A DNA stretch of 64,000 nt. Source: Aculops lycopersici. Lineage: Eukaryota > Arthropoda > Arachnida > Trombidiformes > Eriophyidae. Made by a program: the position numbers and the translations under genes. This document shows positions 1 to 9,128 of the stretch, one piece after another. How positions within the stretch are numbered: position 1 is the stretch's first letter; each line of letters begins with the position of its first letter. Below the pieces are notes generated by a model. It was given only the letters and a program-made list of their open reading frames with translations. It had not been told where the DNA came from and searched no databases. The stretch lies in contig WNKI01000001.1 in NCBI GenBank assembly GCA_015350385.1, positions 7,899,433-7,963,432 on the forward strand. The letters are read 5' to 3'.

Positions 1-851
1 AATTTCCAATCTTGGTCAATGAAGGAAAATGACATTATGCAAAGATCGTCCTTGAAGTCCGACACGATAGCTCCACCGATATTTCTCTCGATACTATCGG
101 TTATATCAGCAGCAATGGAGGCCTTCTCGGTTACATACAGTTCTTGGGAGCGCATTTTCAAATATTGATGATTTAGGATTAGAGGTGTAGATACTTTCAC
201 AGCTGCCCCCTTTAGAATGTTTTTGAAGGAATTGGAGCATACACAATCCAAGTTGACCAGCTCTGAGTAACAGAAGGCCATAATGGTGCTGGCCAAAGCA
301 TTTTTCACCTTGGGTGCAATAATGGTCTGGTTATTTAGCGTTCGTAGTTCAATCTTGACTTTGCTAGAATTCTCGTCGCCATTTTGGCTCTCATCAGGCG
401 AATACATTCGCTTCGAAGCAGAGTCGCCTCCGTTCTCGAGGCAGATACTGCGTTTCTCTGGTTTCGATATGATAGATTTTCGTGGTGATTTATGTGATGA
501 GCCTGTTAGACTAGTGTCCTTTTGTGGTTTGTTTGCATTCATAGCCTTAACTACGTCTGGAAACAGCTCGCCAAAGCATCTATGCCTACGCATATGGGAT
601 GTTCCTGTTATATGTCCATGATAACGGGCCATATGAAGACATTTGGTACATCTTATGATGCCAGTAAACTCATTGTTTGACTTGTAGCAGACTTCTTCGA
701 ACAATTTCCAAACATCTGATGAGCCTGATTCCCTAAATCGGACATAGCATTGGTTTCCCTTGAGCATCTCCTTAATCTGTTCGGTACTCGGAAATTGCCG
801 AGGTTGTTTCGAAGGAGGAACGTGGGGCGTTTCGGGCGAGTTGGCCGACAT
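1..851 (-). CDS. BED-type zinc-finger protein, hAT-transposase-like (5' part, runs off the window)
   Basis: An ATG at 851 opens an uninterrupted frame of 283 codons that runs off the left edge, so only the N-terminal part is visible. About residues 45-100 fit a BED finger: a W/F-rich start (DVWKLFEEV), CTKC, then spaced histidines (HGHITGTSHMRRH). A basic, Ser-rich linker follows. The next region (around CSNSFKNILKGAA and PLILNHQYLKMRSQELY) resembles the start of the hAT transposase core, as in ZBED/DREF-type proteins. BED proteins bind DNA, often at promoters or insulators. Whether this is an active transposase or a domesticated gene depends on sequence left of the window. It is head-to-head with the Pol III subunit gene across ~670 bp. 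Confidence 0.6.
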   Translation of the reverse strand, partial: MSANSPETPHVPPSKQPRQFPSTEQIKEMLKGNQCYVRFRESGSSDVWKLFEEVCYKSNNEFTGIIRCTKCLHMARYHGHITGTSHMRRHRCFGELFPDVVKAMNANKPQKDTSLTGSSHKSPRKSIISKPEKRSICLENGGDSASKRMYSPDESQNGDENSSKVKIELRTLNNQTIIAPKVKNALASTIMAFCYSELVNLDCVCSNSFKNILKGAAVKVSTPLILNHQYLKMRSQELYVTEKASIAADITDSIERNIGGAIVSDFKDDLCIMSFSFIDQDWK

Positions 852-1520
852 GTTGATGCTAGTGCGGTACTTCTGATTTGCTTAGCTTATTAGTTGCTCA
901 ATCTAATCCCTGTTCAATCAATCGGTGGTATAACTGTTGATTGCAGATGTTTTTTGAATGTTGTCAAAATTTTGCAAAGTATTGATTCAATAACTAATTG
1001 ATATTTTTCATGAGAGAGAAAGAGAGAGTTTAGTTAATTGGAACAAAGTAACTTTAGGCGGCTTTATGGATCGGTGGCGTCGGAACGGCTGCGGTCACTG
1101 AGGTGCGGCGGCGTCCGCAACACAGAATTTCGGCTGTTTCGGTAACTGCCGCGCCTCGGCCTACAAACAACGCACGGATTGCTTGCGGTGCATGCACCGC
1201 TCATGCACCGAAGTCGATTAGCGGGATTTTCAAAAAATTTCCCGAATGCACGGAATTTCTTTCAAGGGGCGGTCGTGTCCGCCACATAGATGGCCGAGAG
1301 CTCGAGCCCGCAGATTCGCTTACAGAACTCTCTCTTTTTTGCTGTGTCGTGAAAAACGTGTGCGTGTTTTGCGTGTTGTTGGCTTTGAAGCCTACATTCA
1401 ACAGGATTCAGCGAACACCGACTCACGCTCGTCGAAAGTGTCTAGTTGCTCTATCTGTTTAGATTTTAAGAGTCAATCAATTCAAGAAATTACTGCCATG
1501 TGAATGTCAGATTGTTCAGA
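852..1520. promoter_or_regulatory. Divergent intergenic region between the BED gene and RPC7
   Basis: This 670-bp spacer separates two divergently transcribed genes and probably holds both promoters. A GAGA/AGAG tract lies at about 1013-1030, and 1070-1330 is GC-richer with CG dinucleotides. Short ORFs on both strands here look random. No RNA gene was recognised. Confidence 0.4.
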
Positions 1521-1949
1521 ATGTCTCAGCAAACCTCAGATCAAACTCTATACCCAAAGTTGGATTCGTCCATACCACCTTTGGATGAGAGTGAGAAGTA
1601 TGTTCGTCTAATCAATAGTGAGAAAGAGTTAGTTTCCAAGTTGCGCGAACAAGTGGAAACGGGAAATCCTTTAGATCATGTTGGCGACATTAATGTTCTA
1701 CCAGCAGAACTATTCGCAACCAAATCGAAGGTCTCTACCTCGAGAATAGATCCGCTCAAGAGACTGGCCGACTTACCCACCGAAGAGCAAGAGGTAGAGG
1801 AGGAACCCGAAGATGAAGAAAACGAGGACGAAGAAGTAGTTGAGGACGAAGAGGATGATGCAGGCGGCGATTACATCGTATCTCACTTTGATAACGGAGA
1901 AGGATTTGAAGACAATGACGAAGATGGAGATGGCGATGATATGATATAA
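1521..1949 (+). CDS. POLR3G: RNA polymerase III subunit RPC7-like (POLR3G/POLR3GL, yeast Rpc31)
   Basis: This 142-residue protein matches the RPC7 plan. A short N-terminal part (LYPKLDSSIPPLDESEKYV, then a Leu/Lys/Glu helix) resembles the POLR3G segment after its LFPDTDYKPVPL motif. A long acidic stretch follows, and the hallmark tail DYIVSHFDNGEGFEDND matches the family's DYI-S-YFE/DNGDDF ending. RPC7 belongs to the RPC3-RPC6-RPC7 trimer of Pol III, which acts in initiation at tRNA and 5S genes in the nucleus. The ATG at 1521 is preferred because the in-frame codon upstream at 1500 is GTG. Vertebrate forms are ~205-223 residues; this one lacks the N-terminal ~30 residues and part of the linker. 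The identity rests mainly on the C-terminal motif. Confidence 0.7.
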   Translation: MSQQTSDQTLYPKLDSSIPPLDESEKYVRLINSEKELVSKLREQVETGNPLDHVGDINVLPAELFATKSKVSTSRIDPLKRLADLPTEEQEVEEEPEDEENEDEEVVEDEEDDAGGDYIVSHFDNGEGFEDNDEDGDGDDMI

Positions 1950-2276
1950 AGGCCATCGGTTTGTAAGCAAGAGTCAATAGCTGCCTGAGATTGTTCGATC
2001 TAGATCTCGAGCGACCTCGTGCGTATTTTTACGCAGCCGGCGCCATAATGCTGCGCTCAAAATTTCTCTCATCGCAACTGTTATCCAACAGCATGATGTG
2101 GCATTTCGCTCTAGCCCAAGTGCACTGCTCTCACTCTCAATGAACTTCTATCATCCACTGTGCCTAAGCTCACCCATTAAAGGTGACGTCCAGAGTTTTA
2201 AGTGATGAATTCAAACATATTCCGACTAAAGAAACAAATATCGACTTATCTATTGTAAGTATCATATTCTAGAGAC
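1950..2276 (+). promoter_or_regulatory. RPC7 3' end and SLC35B1 promoter/leader
   Basis: This 327-bp tandem spacer holds no credible gene; a 31-codon ATG ORF near 2048 is at most an upstream ORF. A TGACGTC motif at 2184-2190 is a CRE/ATF-type site, 87 bp before the SLC35B1 start codon. A link to ER-stress control of SLC35B1 is speculative. Confidence 0.3.
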
Positions 2277-3224
2277 ATGTCAAAGCTTAAGTTTCTCACT
2301 TATGCCGCCGGGATCGGTCTAAGTTATTTATATTTTGGAATATTACAAGAGAAAATAACCAGGACCAAACATGGACCACAAGGAGAAAAATTTACCTGTA
2401 CCATGACACTTGTTCTATTACAATGTATATTCAATACACTATTCGCGAAACTCATGTTGAGATTTCTATTCGATCAAGGCGGTGATAGAACTAAGCCCTC
2501 ATACTTTGGAATCTGCTCTTTATCATATCTTATCGCAATGGTCTCAAGCAATATGGCCTTGCAACACGTTAGTTATCCAACCCAAGTTGTTGGAAAGTCC
2601 TGCAAGCCAATTCCAATCATGATATTGGGTGTACTATTGGGACGAAAAAAGCACCCATTTAGGAAATATTTATTTATATCCCTTATTGTAGCCGGTGTAG
2701 CGATGTTCATGTACAAGAAGGATCTATCGCTAACATCAACTCAAGATTCCGAATCATATTCCATGTCCAGTTATCTTACCGGATTGGGTATCGGTGAGAT
2801 TTTATTGCTTCTCTCGCTAACGATGGATGGAGTTACTGGTGCAATACAAGAGCGAATGAAGTCTGAATATAAGACCAAGTCGGGGCATATGATGTTCAAG
2901 ATAAACCTTTGGTCTTGTATGTACTTGTTTGTCGCAACTGTCGCAACAGGCGAACTCAGCAAGTTTTACGAATTCATGGGGAGGCATCCAAGTTTATACA
3001 TGGATATTGTCTTGTTCTCATCATTGAGCGCTATTGGTCAACTGTTCATATTTCTGACAGTTGCTGAATTTGGTCCACTTCCATGCTCTGTAGTTACAAC
3101 AACAAGAAAGTTCTTCACCGTCTTGGCGTCGGTCTTCCTCTTCGGCAACAAACTAACCCAAACCCAATGGGCTGGGACAACACTTGTCTTCACAGGCTTA
3201 GCTTTGGACGCGATCAAAGGATAA
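2277..3224 (+). CDS. SLC35B1: SLC35B1-type ER nucleotide (ATP/ADP, UDP-sugar) transporter
   Basis: This intronless 315-residue multispanning protein has about ten hydrophobic helices and the family motifs QHVSYPTQVVGKSCKPIP (around residues 95-113) and VTTTRKFFTVLASV near the C-terminus, both diagnostic of SLC35B carriers. The family exchanges nucleotides or nucleotide sugars across the ER membrane; mammalian SLC35B1 (AXER) is the ER ATP importer that feeds BiP. Length is typical (~320). The C-terminus (LDAIKG) lacks the KKxx retrieval signal often found in the family, so ER retention would need another signal. It converges on UVRAG with only 89 bp between stop codons. Confidence 0.88.
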   Translation: MSKLKFLTYAAGIGLSYLYFGILQEKITRTKHGPQGEKFTCTMTLVLLQCIFNTLFAKLMLRFLFDQGGDRTKPSYFGICSLSYLIAMVSSNMALQHVSYPTQVVGKSCKPIPIMILGVLLGRKKHPFRKYLFISLIVAGVAMFMYKKDLSLTSTQDSESYSMSSYLTGLGIGEILLLLSLTMDGVTGAIQERMKSEYKTKSGHMMFKINLWSCMYLFVATVATGELSKFYEFMGRHPSLYMDIVLFSSLSAIGQLFIFLTVAEFGPLPCSVVTTTRKFFTVLASVFLFGNKLTQTQWAGTTLVFTGLALDAIKG

Positions 3225-3313
3225 TAATATATATATATCAAGTTATCGCGATCTTATGACCCATCCCTCCCGCTTGTCTTTATTCTGGTTCATAATACCA
3301 TTAAAAATAACAA

Positions 3314-4051
3314 TCAATCATTCTCGCTGGTTAGGGCTATCTTGAGGCTGTGTAAATTAGCTAACGTGTCATCTGGCTCATTTGTAGATAGCCCGTATAA
3401 GGTTCTTATCTGGACAATGTTTAAATTCAAGAGGCTCATCCCGTAGGAGAAGTTAATCCATTCTCTACTCTTGAAAGATTCTATGTACAATGGGAAGAGT
3501 TGATTTCTTCTGCTGCAGTATATGAGAGATTTAGATCCGTAATACCTGAGTGGAAATCGAAGAGTAACATCCAGAATGTCGCTGAGTAAAAGTAATAAGT
3601 GGCTTACATAACCAATGGCCACACTAACCATCGTCTCATCATGACCTTCTAAATTCTCAGAGCTAGGCAAATGTATATCACATATTGAGTATCCTTTTCT
3701 ATCTGGAAATTCGCTGATCGGATGTATATCCCATAATTCTCGGATTAACGTCTTGGTTCGAGCTAAAATTTGAGATTTCTTGTTAGCTAATTTTGTATTG
3801 AGTTGTTCCAATTGACTTTGCCTATCCTCAACCATCTGCTCCTGTTTCAACATGAGCCTATCCAGTTGATCACGGTCTGTACATTTATTTGACTCTTGTA
3901 AAGATTTTGAAAGCTCTAAGGTTGCATCCCTACTACTTCTAGCGGAATCCACTTGCGATTGTAAAACTCTAGTCCTCAAAAGTAGCTTCCTAGATTGCCA
4001 GGAGAGCTCCTCCTCGAAAGAATCCACTTGCTGGTCTAGTAGATTAGACAT
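3314..4051 (-). CDS. UVRAG: UVRAG / Vps38-like autophagy and endosome factor, short form
   Basis: The first ~105 residues form a Leu/Gln/Lys coiled coil. A conserved C-terminal block follows: DIHPISEF, a GHDE motif, VSHLLLLLSDILDVTLRFPLRY, FPLYIES and GMSLLNLNIVQIRTLYGL. These match in order the BARA-like region of UVRAG (YPI, EGHDE, GYVCHL, PLRYPM, FPLY, GVYLLNKNIAQLR). UVRAG pairs with Beclin-1 through the coiled coil in the VPS34 PI3-kinase complex II on endosomes. At 245 residues it lacks the N-terminal proline-rich and C2 parts and the long C-terminal tail of vertebrate UVRAG (~700). Its 3' end faces SLC35B1, and its 5' end lies 265 bp from the SLX4-like stop. Confidence 0.8.
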   Translation of the reverse strand: MSNLLDQQVDSFEEELSWQSRKLLLRTRVLQSQVDSARSSRDATLELSKSLQESNKCTDRDQLDRLMLKQEQMVEDRQSQLEQLNTKLANKKSQILARTKTLIRELWDIHPISEFPDRKGYSICDIHLPSSENLEGHDETMVSVAIGYVSHLLLLLSDILDVTLRFPLRYYGSKSLIYCSRRNQLFPLYIESFKSREWINFSYGMSLLNLNIVQIRTLYGLSTNEPDDTLANLHSLKIALTSEND

Positions 4052-4316
4052 TCTGGCGATATAAAATTATACTGTTAAATCATCCATTTAGGTGCTATCA
4101 AATAGCCGTTCCATCAAAAAATCCGATGTTCTATTCGCTTGCCGGCGCTGTCAGTGGATTTTCTAATCGCTGGAAAATAATAAACACGAGAGCGTGAATG
4201 GTGGTGAGAGTACCACCTGACCAGAGATGGATTCCAATATCGAATCAGTTGCGAGTAGTATGTATTTAGTCACTGATATTAGAATGGATATATTGGATAT
4301 ATGTAAATTGTATGCT

Positions 4317-5231
4317 TTAGTGGATCAACGTTCCAGAATACTTTCCAAAGTCAGGCAATAAAAGCTCAAGTTCGTGATCCTGACAACATGCGTTCAAACA
4401 GTCTTTAGAGTTATTACACCTCTTAAGTTTAGCTCTAGAGAAAATTCTAGTGATTTCGATTTCGTCTTGATTTGTTTCCAATGTGATCTCGACGTCTTCA
4501 CCACTATTGTTGGTCATACCTTCACTCCTGAGACTTTCTCGATACCTAGCATCTGCGGATGCAGCTAACTCTCTATCTATTCTCAAGCAAATATTTGCAC
4601 GCTTTGAGATGTCGTCGACAGTCTCTAGCCTTTGTTTGGCCTTCGATTTCGGAGCTTTTACTATCTTTTTGGTCTCTGTTTTTGTCGTAGAGGAATTAGT
4701 AGGGTTATGCAATGAGGCTGGATTGTTATTGATTGTAATGTTTGTCCCGTCAGTTGCCGGTTGGTCAGATGGCCGTGTCGGGAGACTGGAGTTCAGATTA
4801 GAGTCATCACCATCAGATAGAGCTATATAGTAGGCGCGAGCAATATCCACCTGCTCACCCACCCGCCCCTCTTTAGTGCTTTTGGTTATGTAGTTATGCA
4901 ACAAGTCGCGAGGGAAATCTTTTGGTTTAGCCTGACCCTCATTAATTCGACTCCAATAATCCATCATCAGATCAGGCGGTACATCGTATTTTAAAGCACA
5001 ATTCTTGAAATGTGTGAATAACGTTATGAAAGTCTTATTACAAACAGGGCAAATCTTTCTCTGTTGGTTGGGAGGAATGTTCCTTTTGACCACCAATTGA
5101 CCAGTCTCACTTACATCAATGATGGATGGTCCATTTTCGACGCATATCTCCACGTGCTCATTGCGAGATCTTATGTCGAGGGGACTCAGGTCCAGTTTAC
5201 AGATCGGACAAGAATAGTTGTCTTCATCCAT
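4317..5231 (-). CDS. SLX4-like protein with tandem UBZ4-type zinc fingers
   Basis: This 304-residue protein starts at the ATG whose product begins MDEDNYSCPIC; the longer frame upstream opens only at GTG. Finger 1 (C8, C11, then an H/C pair in SRNEHVEIC) is followed at about residue 60 by finger 2 (CPVCNKTF...THFKNC). Finger 2 leads into ALKYDVPPDLMMDYW, which closely resembles the SLX4 segment after its second UBZ4 (HLKQCAVKMEV-P-LL). SLX4 scaffolds structure-specific nucleases in crosslink repair, and its UBZ4 fingers bind ubiquitin. The middle is polar and disordered (KAPKSKAKQRLETVDDISKRA). Full SLX4 proteins also carry MLR, BTB, SAP and a C-terminal SLX1-binding helix; I cannot identify these. 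It may be a minimal SLX4 or a UBZ4 paralogue. Confidence 0.55.
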   Translation of the reverse strand: MDEDNYSCPICKLDLSPLDIRSRNEHVEICVENGPSIIDVSETGQLVVKRNIPPNQQRKICPVCNKTFITLFTHFKNCALKYDVPPDLMMDYWSRINEGQAKPKDFPRDLLHNYITKSTKEGRVGEQVDIARAYYIALSDGDDSNLNSSLPTRPSDQPATDGTNITINNNPASLHNPTNSSTTKTETKKIVKAPKSKAKQRLETVDDISKRANICLRIDRELAASADARYRESLRSEGMTNNSGEDVEITLETNQDEIEITRIFSRAKLKRCNNSKDCLNACCQDHELELLLPDFGKYSGTLIH

Positions 5232-5514
5232 GATAGATTCTAACAACAATCGATAAAGTATGAGGTAATAGTGTGGATGAAAACATCCATAGTGTTCATA
5301 GTAAGTTTTGTTTTTGATTGCCGTTTTGGCCAGCGGCGCCCATTTCAGGAACTTCGCACTTATAAAGAAAATGCACGACCCATTTGTAAACACCTCGCGC
5401 CTTGCACTGTTTCGTGAATAATTAGTATTATTAGAATGATATGATGGATATCATATTATCCATTTAGAATGTAACGAATTATTATTTACTCACCTGCAAC
5501 TAAATAGATGCAGG

Positions 5515-7314
5515 ATGAATCAAGGATCTGATTTGATCGAGGTACAGGCCTCGTCAGCGCGACTGTTTGAGGTCCTCAAAATCATGAGAGATGAGAACAT
5601 ATTGACAGATTTTACAATCATAATAGGTGATATCCAAATCAAAGTCCACAAAGTGATACTATATTCATCCTCAGACTATTTCAAAGGCCTACTCAGAAGT
5701 GATACCAAAGAGGCAAGACAGAATGAGGTAAAACTTGACTCCAGCCAAGTTAGCCTCTCAGCCATGACATCGATACTAGATTTCATGTATTCAGGTAAAC
5801 TTGGAATTACATGTGAGAATGTACAAGAAATATTCATAGCTTCATCATTTTTACAGATAGCGGAGATAACTAACAACTGTGTCGAGTTTATCAGAAGAAA
5901 TATCGATATTGGCAACTGCTTAGACGTCTTGACTATCGCCGATAGATACAAGATTAAAGAATTGGAAGATCGAGCTCTTGGCTTTTGTGCAATCCATTTT
6001 AATACAATATTAGAGCATGAAGACGTATCATCGATTGAAGAATCAATTCTAGTCAAGCTAATTAGTCTGGATAGCCTCAACGTTCCAAGCGAGATTGTGG
6101 TCTTTCAAGCTATAGAATTATGGATCTCTAGCCAGGATTCAAGTGATAAGTTGGACATATTCGAAAGATTGTTGAGTCACGTTAGATTCGCCTACATGGA
6201 CCCACATGACCTTGTCAGTTTGCAACAAAGCGATTCTTTTAAGAATTCGGCAAGATGCCGAGAGCTCATCTCCGAAGCAACGAGCCATCTATTGTTGAGA
6301 AACTGTCCAGAGCATACATACCCAACTTATCCATCCTCCATCGGTTATGGCTCGAGAGATCCTACAAAATCTATCTATGCTATCGGGGGATGGGATAGAA
6401 ATAGGCCTTTGGCTAGTGTCGAGAGATACGATGTCAAATCGGACGAATGGACCGAAATCAAACCTATGTCAAGCCCACGGTTTGGAATGGGTGTTGCCAT
6501 ACATGAGAATTCGATTTATGTGATCGGTGGACATGATGGTGAGAATTATCTCAAGACCATTGAACGATATGATCTCATCAAAAACAAATGGATCTCAGAT
6601 GTTGCCGATATGCAGCATGCCAGAGCAAGTTTATGCGTGATAATATTCGGTGGCTACATATATGCTATTGGTGGGCAACAGAGACATGACGCTCTGGACA
6701 TTGTTGAGAGGTATGATCCTCGTGAAAATAAATGGTTTTTATGTAACCCAATGAACAAAAAGAGATTGGGTGCCAGCGTTGCATGCAACCAGAACCACAT
6801 TATTCTTTTTGGAGGATCTGATGGGCCGGGAAATAATTCCAAAATAGTTGATTCCGTCGAATATTATGATATTGAATCTGACAAGTGGTCAACGCTATTC
6901 AAGGATAGTGTCGAGGCAAAGCATCAGGGTTGTGTAACCTATGGTCAAGACATATATCTCGCAGGTGGCATTCGGTCGGGTGAAGAAATGACATCTTTTC
7001 GCAAGATTTCACTAAACAAGAGTCGTTTTGGATTAGATCAAGCTAACACATTCACGCAATTACCTAATCTAAGCAAACAACGGAGTGGAGTCAGTCTCGT
7101 CGAACTTGCCGGATTCATCTATGCTGTTGGTGGCGATTATCGAGGCGAGAAACTTGATCTAGTTGAGGCGTTCGATACCAAGAGCGAACGGTGGGCCCTC
7201 CGGAAGTCGATGCTTCAAAAGCGAGTGGGCTGTGGTGTCGTCGCTTACGATAAAGATCTACCGAACAGCATCGATGAATTGATAGGACTAGTTGAAAGTG
7301 TTGTGGTGAAATGA
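5515..7314 (+). CDS. BTB-BACK-Kelch protein (KLHL family, Cul3 adaptor type)
   Basis: This intronless 599-residue protein has the standard KLHL architecture. A BTB domain lies at about residues 25-135 (DFTIIIGDIQIKVHKVIL, SSDYFKGLL), a BACK domain at about 140-245 and six Kelch blades at about 285-590, each with a hydrophobic-GG pair and spaced Y/W (IYAIGGWD, IYVIGGHDG, IYAIGGQQ, IILFGGSDG, IYLAGGIRSG, IYAVGGDYRG). KLHL proteins recruit substrates to Cullin-3 ubiquitin ligases through BTB/BACK, with the propeller binding the substrate. The exact orthologue among KLHLs cannot be assigned by eye. Blades 4 and 5 are less regular and carry a longer insertion. Its promoter is shared with the divergent SLX4-like gene (~280 bp between ATGs). 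Confidence 0.85.
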   Translation: MNQGSDLIEVQASSARLFEVLKIMRDENILTDFTIIIGDIQIKVHKVILYSSSDYFKGLLRSDTKEARQNEVKLDSSQVSLSAMTSILDFMYSGKLGITCENVQEIFIASSFLQIAEITNNCVEFIRRNIDIGNCLDVLTIADRYKIKELEDRALGFCAIHFNTILEHEDVSSIEESILVKLISLDSLNVPSEIVVFQAIELWISSQDSSDKLDIFERLLSHVRFAYMDPHDLVSLQQSDSFKNSARCRELISEATSHLLLRNCPEHTYPTYPSSIGYGSRDPTKSIYAIGGWDRNRPLASVERYDVKSDEWTEIKPMSSPRFGMGVAIHENSIYVIGGHDGENYLKTIERYDLIKNKWISDVADMQHARASLCVIIFGGYIYAIGGQQRHDALDIVERYDPRENKWFLCNPMNKKRLGASVACNQNHIILFGGSDGPGNNSKIVDSVEYYDIESDKWSTLFKDSVEAKHQGCVTYGQDIYLAGGIRSGEEMTSFRKISLNKSRFGLDQANTFTQLPNLSKQRSGVSLVELAGFIYAVGGDYRGEKLDLVEAFDTKSERWALRKSMLQKRVGCGVVAYDKDLPNSIDELIGLVESVVVK

Positions 7315-7410
7315 ATCAATAGCTGGTCATTATGATCTTTTATTAAAGCACTCTCTCCTCCCTCTAAGTTCTATAAGCCTATCTGACCTGTGAATGATAT
7401 CTTTACCTCT

Positions 7411-7671
7411 TCAAAATCCAAACTTGTTCATAGCTCTGGACTTCCAACTCGGGACAATACAAAGACACGCTTGACCGCGCAACTTAGCGGAAGCTCCCAG
7501 CACACCACCCTCCTCGCGGGCGCAACAAAACTGACAGGCAGCCAAATCCTGGTTCTTATTCTGACATTGCTCGAGTTTCTTGTATTTGTTTGCTTCAACT
7601 TGAGTTGAAAGGAGAGCACACACAACAGACACCGCGATCACAAGTGCAACGATGAAAGTTTTAGCCAACAT
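7411..7671 (-). CDS. Small secreted cysteine-rich peptide
   Basis: This 86-residue product has a clear signal peptide (MLAKTFIVALVIAVSVVCALL, cleavage expected near residue 27). The mature peptide has six cysteines in the order C-x9-C-x2-C-C-x17-C-x-C, which could form three disulfides. I do not recognise the family. The size and pattern suit a secreted, disulfide-stabilised arthropod peptide such as a salivary, antimicrobial or hormone-like product; this is inference from form only. It is convergent with the KLHL gene (stops 96 bp apart). A TATA-like run (TATATAG) lies ~55-60 bp upstream of the ATG, consistent with a short TATA-driven leader. Confidence 0.6.
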   Translation of the reverse strand: MLAKTFIVALVIAVSVVCALLSTQVEANKYKKLEQCQNKNQDLAACQFCCAREEGGVLGASAKLRGQACLCIVPSWKSRAMNKFGF

Positions 7672-7699
7672 TGTTTCCGGTTTGAAGTTTGATTCAATT

Positions 7700-8039
7700 A
7701 GTTGGGTTCGTTTGCGGTGGAATAAATAGGTTATATAGATTTGCGCTCGTGTGAGAATTGAATGGTTATGAATAACTCAATGGCACAGTTTACGGGAGGT
7801 CCATAAAAGATGCGGCTAAAAATAGTACCAAGATTGCTGCTGTTTCTGCTTTTGCTTTTTGCTGCTGCCACAAAATGACCTTAGGAAAGAAGAGAGGGAG
7901 AGAGAGTGAGAGATGGTAAAATTCGAGGCAACAAAAACCAAAACATAACAGATACATCACTAGATGATACAAATACAAGTATCAACACACGTAATGATTT
8001 CCATTCATCATCGATGACGATCTTTGAACAGTCTCGATG
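7700..8039. other. Intergenic, GAGA tract
   Basis: Upstream flank of the secreted-peptide gene and 3' flank of the candidate gene at 8040. A purine GAGA tract lies at about 7889-7915. No convincing coding frame was seen. Confidence 0.35.
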
Positions 8040-8405
8040 CTAGAATTCGTCACTATTTGAGATGATTTGTTTCTGTGCATAAGCTTCATTCTTCTCGAAC
8101 TTAAAGTTTGTGATTTCCCGCTCTATTATTGCAAGATCATTCTAGAGTACAAGCATATGACTTGTGACGAATGTTCCGAACGAACCTGAAAGTCGGGCTT
8201 GTTGATAGTTTGATATAGCTGTCCCTCGCGCCCGATCTGCGGTCATGTGGCATGCATGAGCATGAGTGGGATTTGAATCCAATTGGCAACCTGTTGCTAC
8301 GTTAGTTTAGGTCTGAGTTCTTATTATACTTACAAATAAGTCTAGCGGCTTATATTTTGAGCCGCTAGATTCATTTGACTTCTGGTTGCTAATGTTATGC
8401 CAATT
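8040..8405 (-). CDS. Candidate spliced gene, 3' exons only (unrecognised product)
   Basis: On the minus strand three blocks join in phase 0. The first is 8334-8405 or longer, ending at a consensus donor GTAAGT (8328-8333). The second is 8186-8236 (17 codons, preceded by acceptor CGCAG). The third is 8040-8141 (34 codons ending in TAG). The implied introns are 97 and 44 nt, and the longer one holds a CTAAC branch-like motif. The joined tail, around KYKPLDLF, IGREGQLYQTINKPDFQ and NDLAIIEREITNFKFEKN, looks like real protein with a helical end. I do not recognise it, and I could not place a start codon; the 5' exon should lie in 8400-9060. A TATA-like element on the minus strand near 9036 may be its promoter. 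Confidence 0.35.
8341..8369. repeat. Perfect 10-bp inverted repeat, 9-nt loop
   Basis: The arms TCTAGCGGCT and AGCCGCTAGA are exact reverse complements around TATATTTTG. It lies inside the first exon block of the candidate gene at 8040-8405. It does not match the histone 3' stem-loop. Confidence 0.6.
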
Positions 8406-9128
8406 CTTAAGTTGTATAATGGACAACAGGAAATACACCCACAAACTAAATATGCCACAACATTTCAAATCTGATCATAGATTTTTATTGGAATTTGTGA
8501 ACAGGAGTGTGGTGTTGCACCAGACTACAGCTAAAGTTAACCTAGTTATGCATGGAACATAAGCAAACTACAATCTTCTCAGTAGTGGCGCCCCAGTTAT
8601 AATGCGCCCCTCGGAGGAGTCATTTTGCGCGCATCCAGGGAAATTTCACATAAGCTTCATTAATGATACACCAACAGCTAGCGACCACGACTAAGATAAC
8701 AACAACAATAAGTGTAACTGCATGAGTAACGATAGAGGAGCAACTATTACTGACTGCTCCATGCCAGTTAACCCCCAAGGGGAACTACGCAAACTGTACT
8801 TGGCTTGACGCTACATAACTGAGTAGTAAAGTCGATGTTGCCGTTAAAGTTTGTACCTGAGTGACTGCTTAGCGATGGTAAGCTGGCTGGCTAGCTGGGA
8901 TAACAAAGGGATAGGAGGAATCCGAGCTGTTGAATGGAAGTGACCTGTGCAAAGGAGCTAGGCGCTAGGTTAGGGCTCTCGCGGGTCGATAGGAACTGAA
9001 GCTTGACTAGGCAAGGAGAAGACGCTTGTGGTGTTTATAGCCCGAAATTAAGTTTGGCAAATCGTTTTTGATCAGTCTACTCTTTTGAGTTTTGATCGAG
9101 AAGCAATATTCAAATTAAGCTAACAAGG
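8406..9128. other. Intergenic / probable 5' region of the minus-strand candidate gene
   Basis: On the minus strand, a TATA-like CTATAAAC (about 9033-9040) is followed by a GC-moderate leader and a possible donor (CTCAG followed by GTACAAAC, about 8857). A hydrophobic valine/leucine-rich frame at about 8640-8760 comes from CAA/GTT repeats and has no start codon, so it is not called. The last part is the acylphosphatase-like gene's promoter. Confidence 0.3.

Noticed and set aside
4226..4360. 44-codon plus-strand ORF overlapping the SLX4-like 3' end
   Set aside because: Short, antisense to the end of a better-supported gene, and without any motif.
8640..8760. Hydrophobic Val/Leu-rich frame on the minus strand resembling a transmembrane helix
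   Set aside because: No in-frame start codon; produced by CAA/GTT-type repeats typical of leaders in this window.
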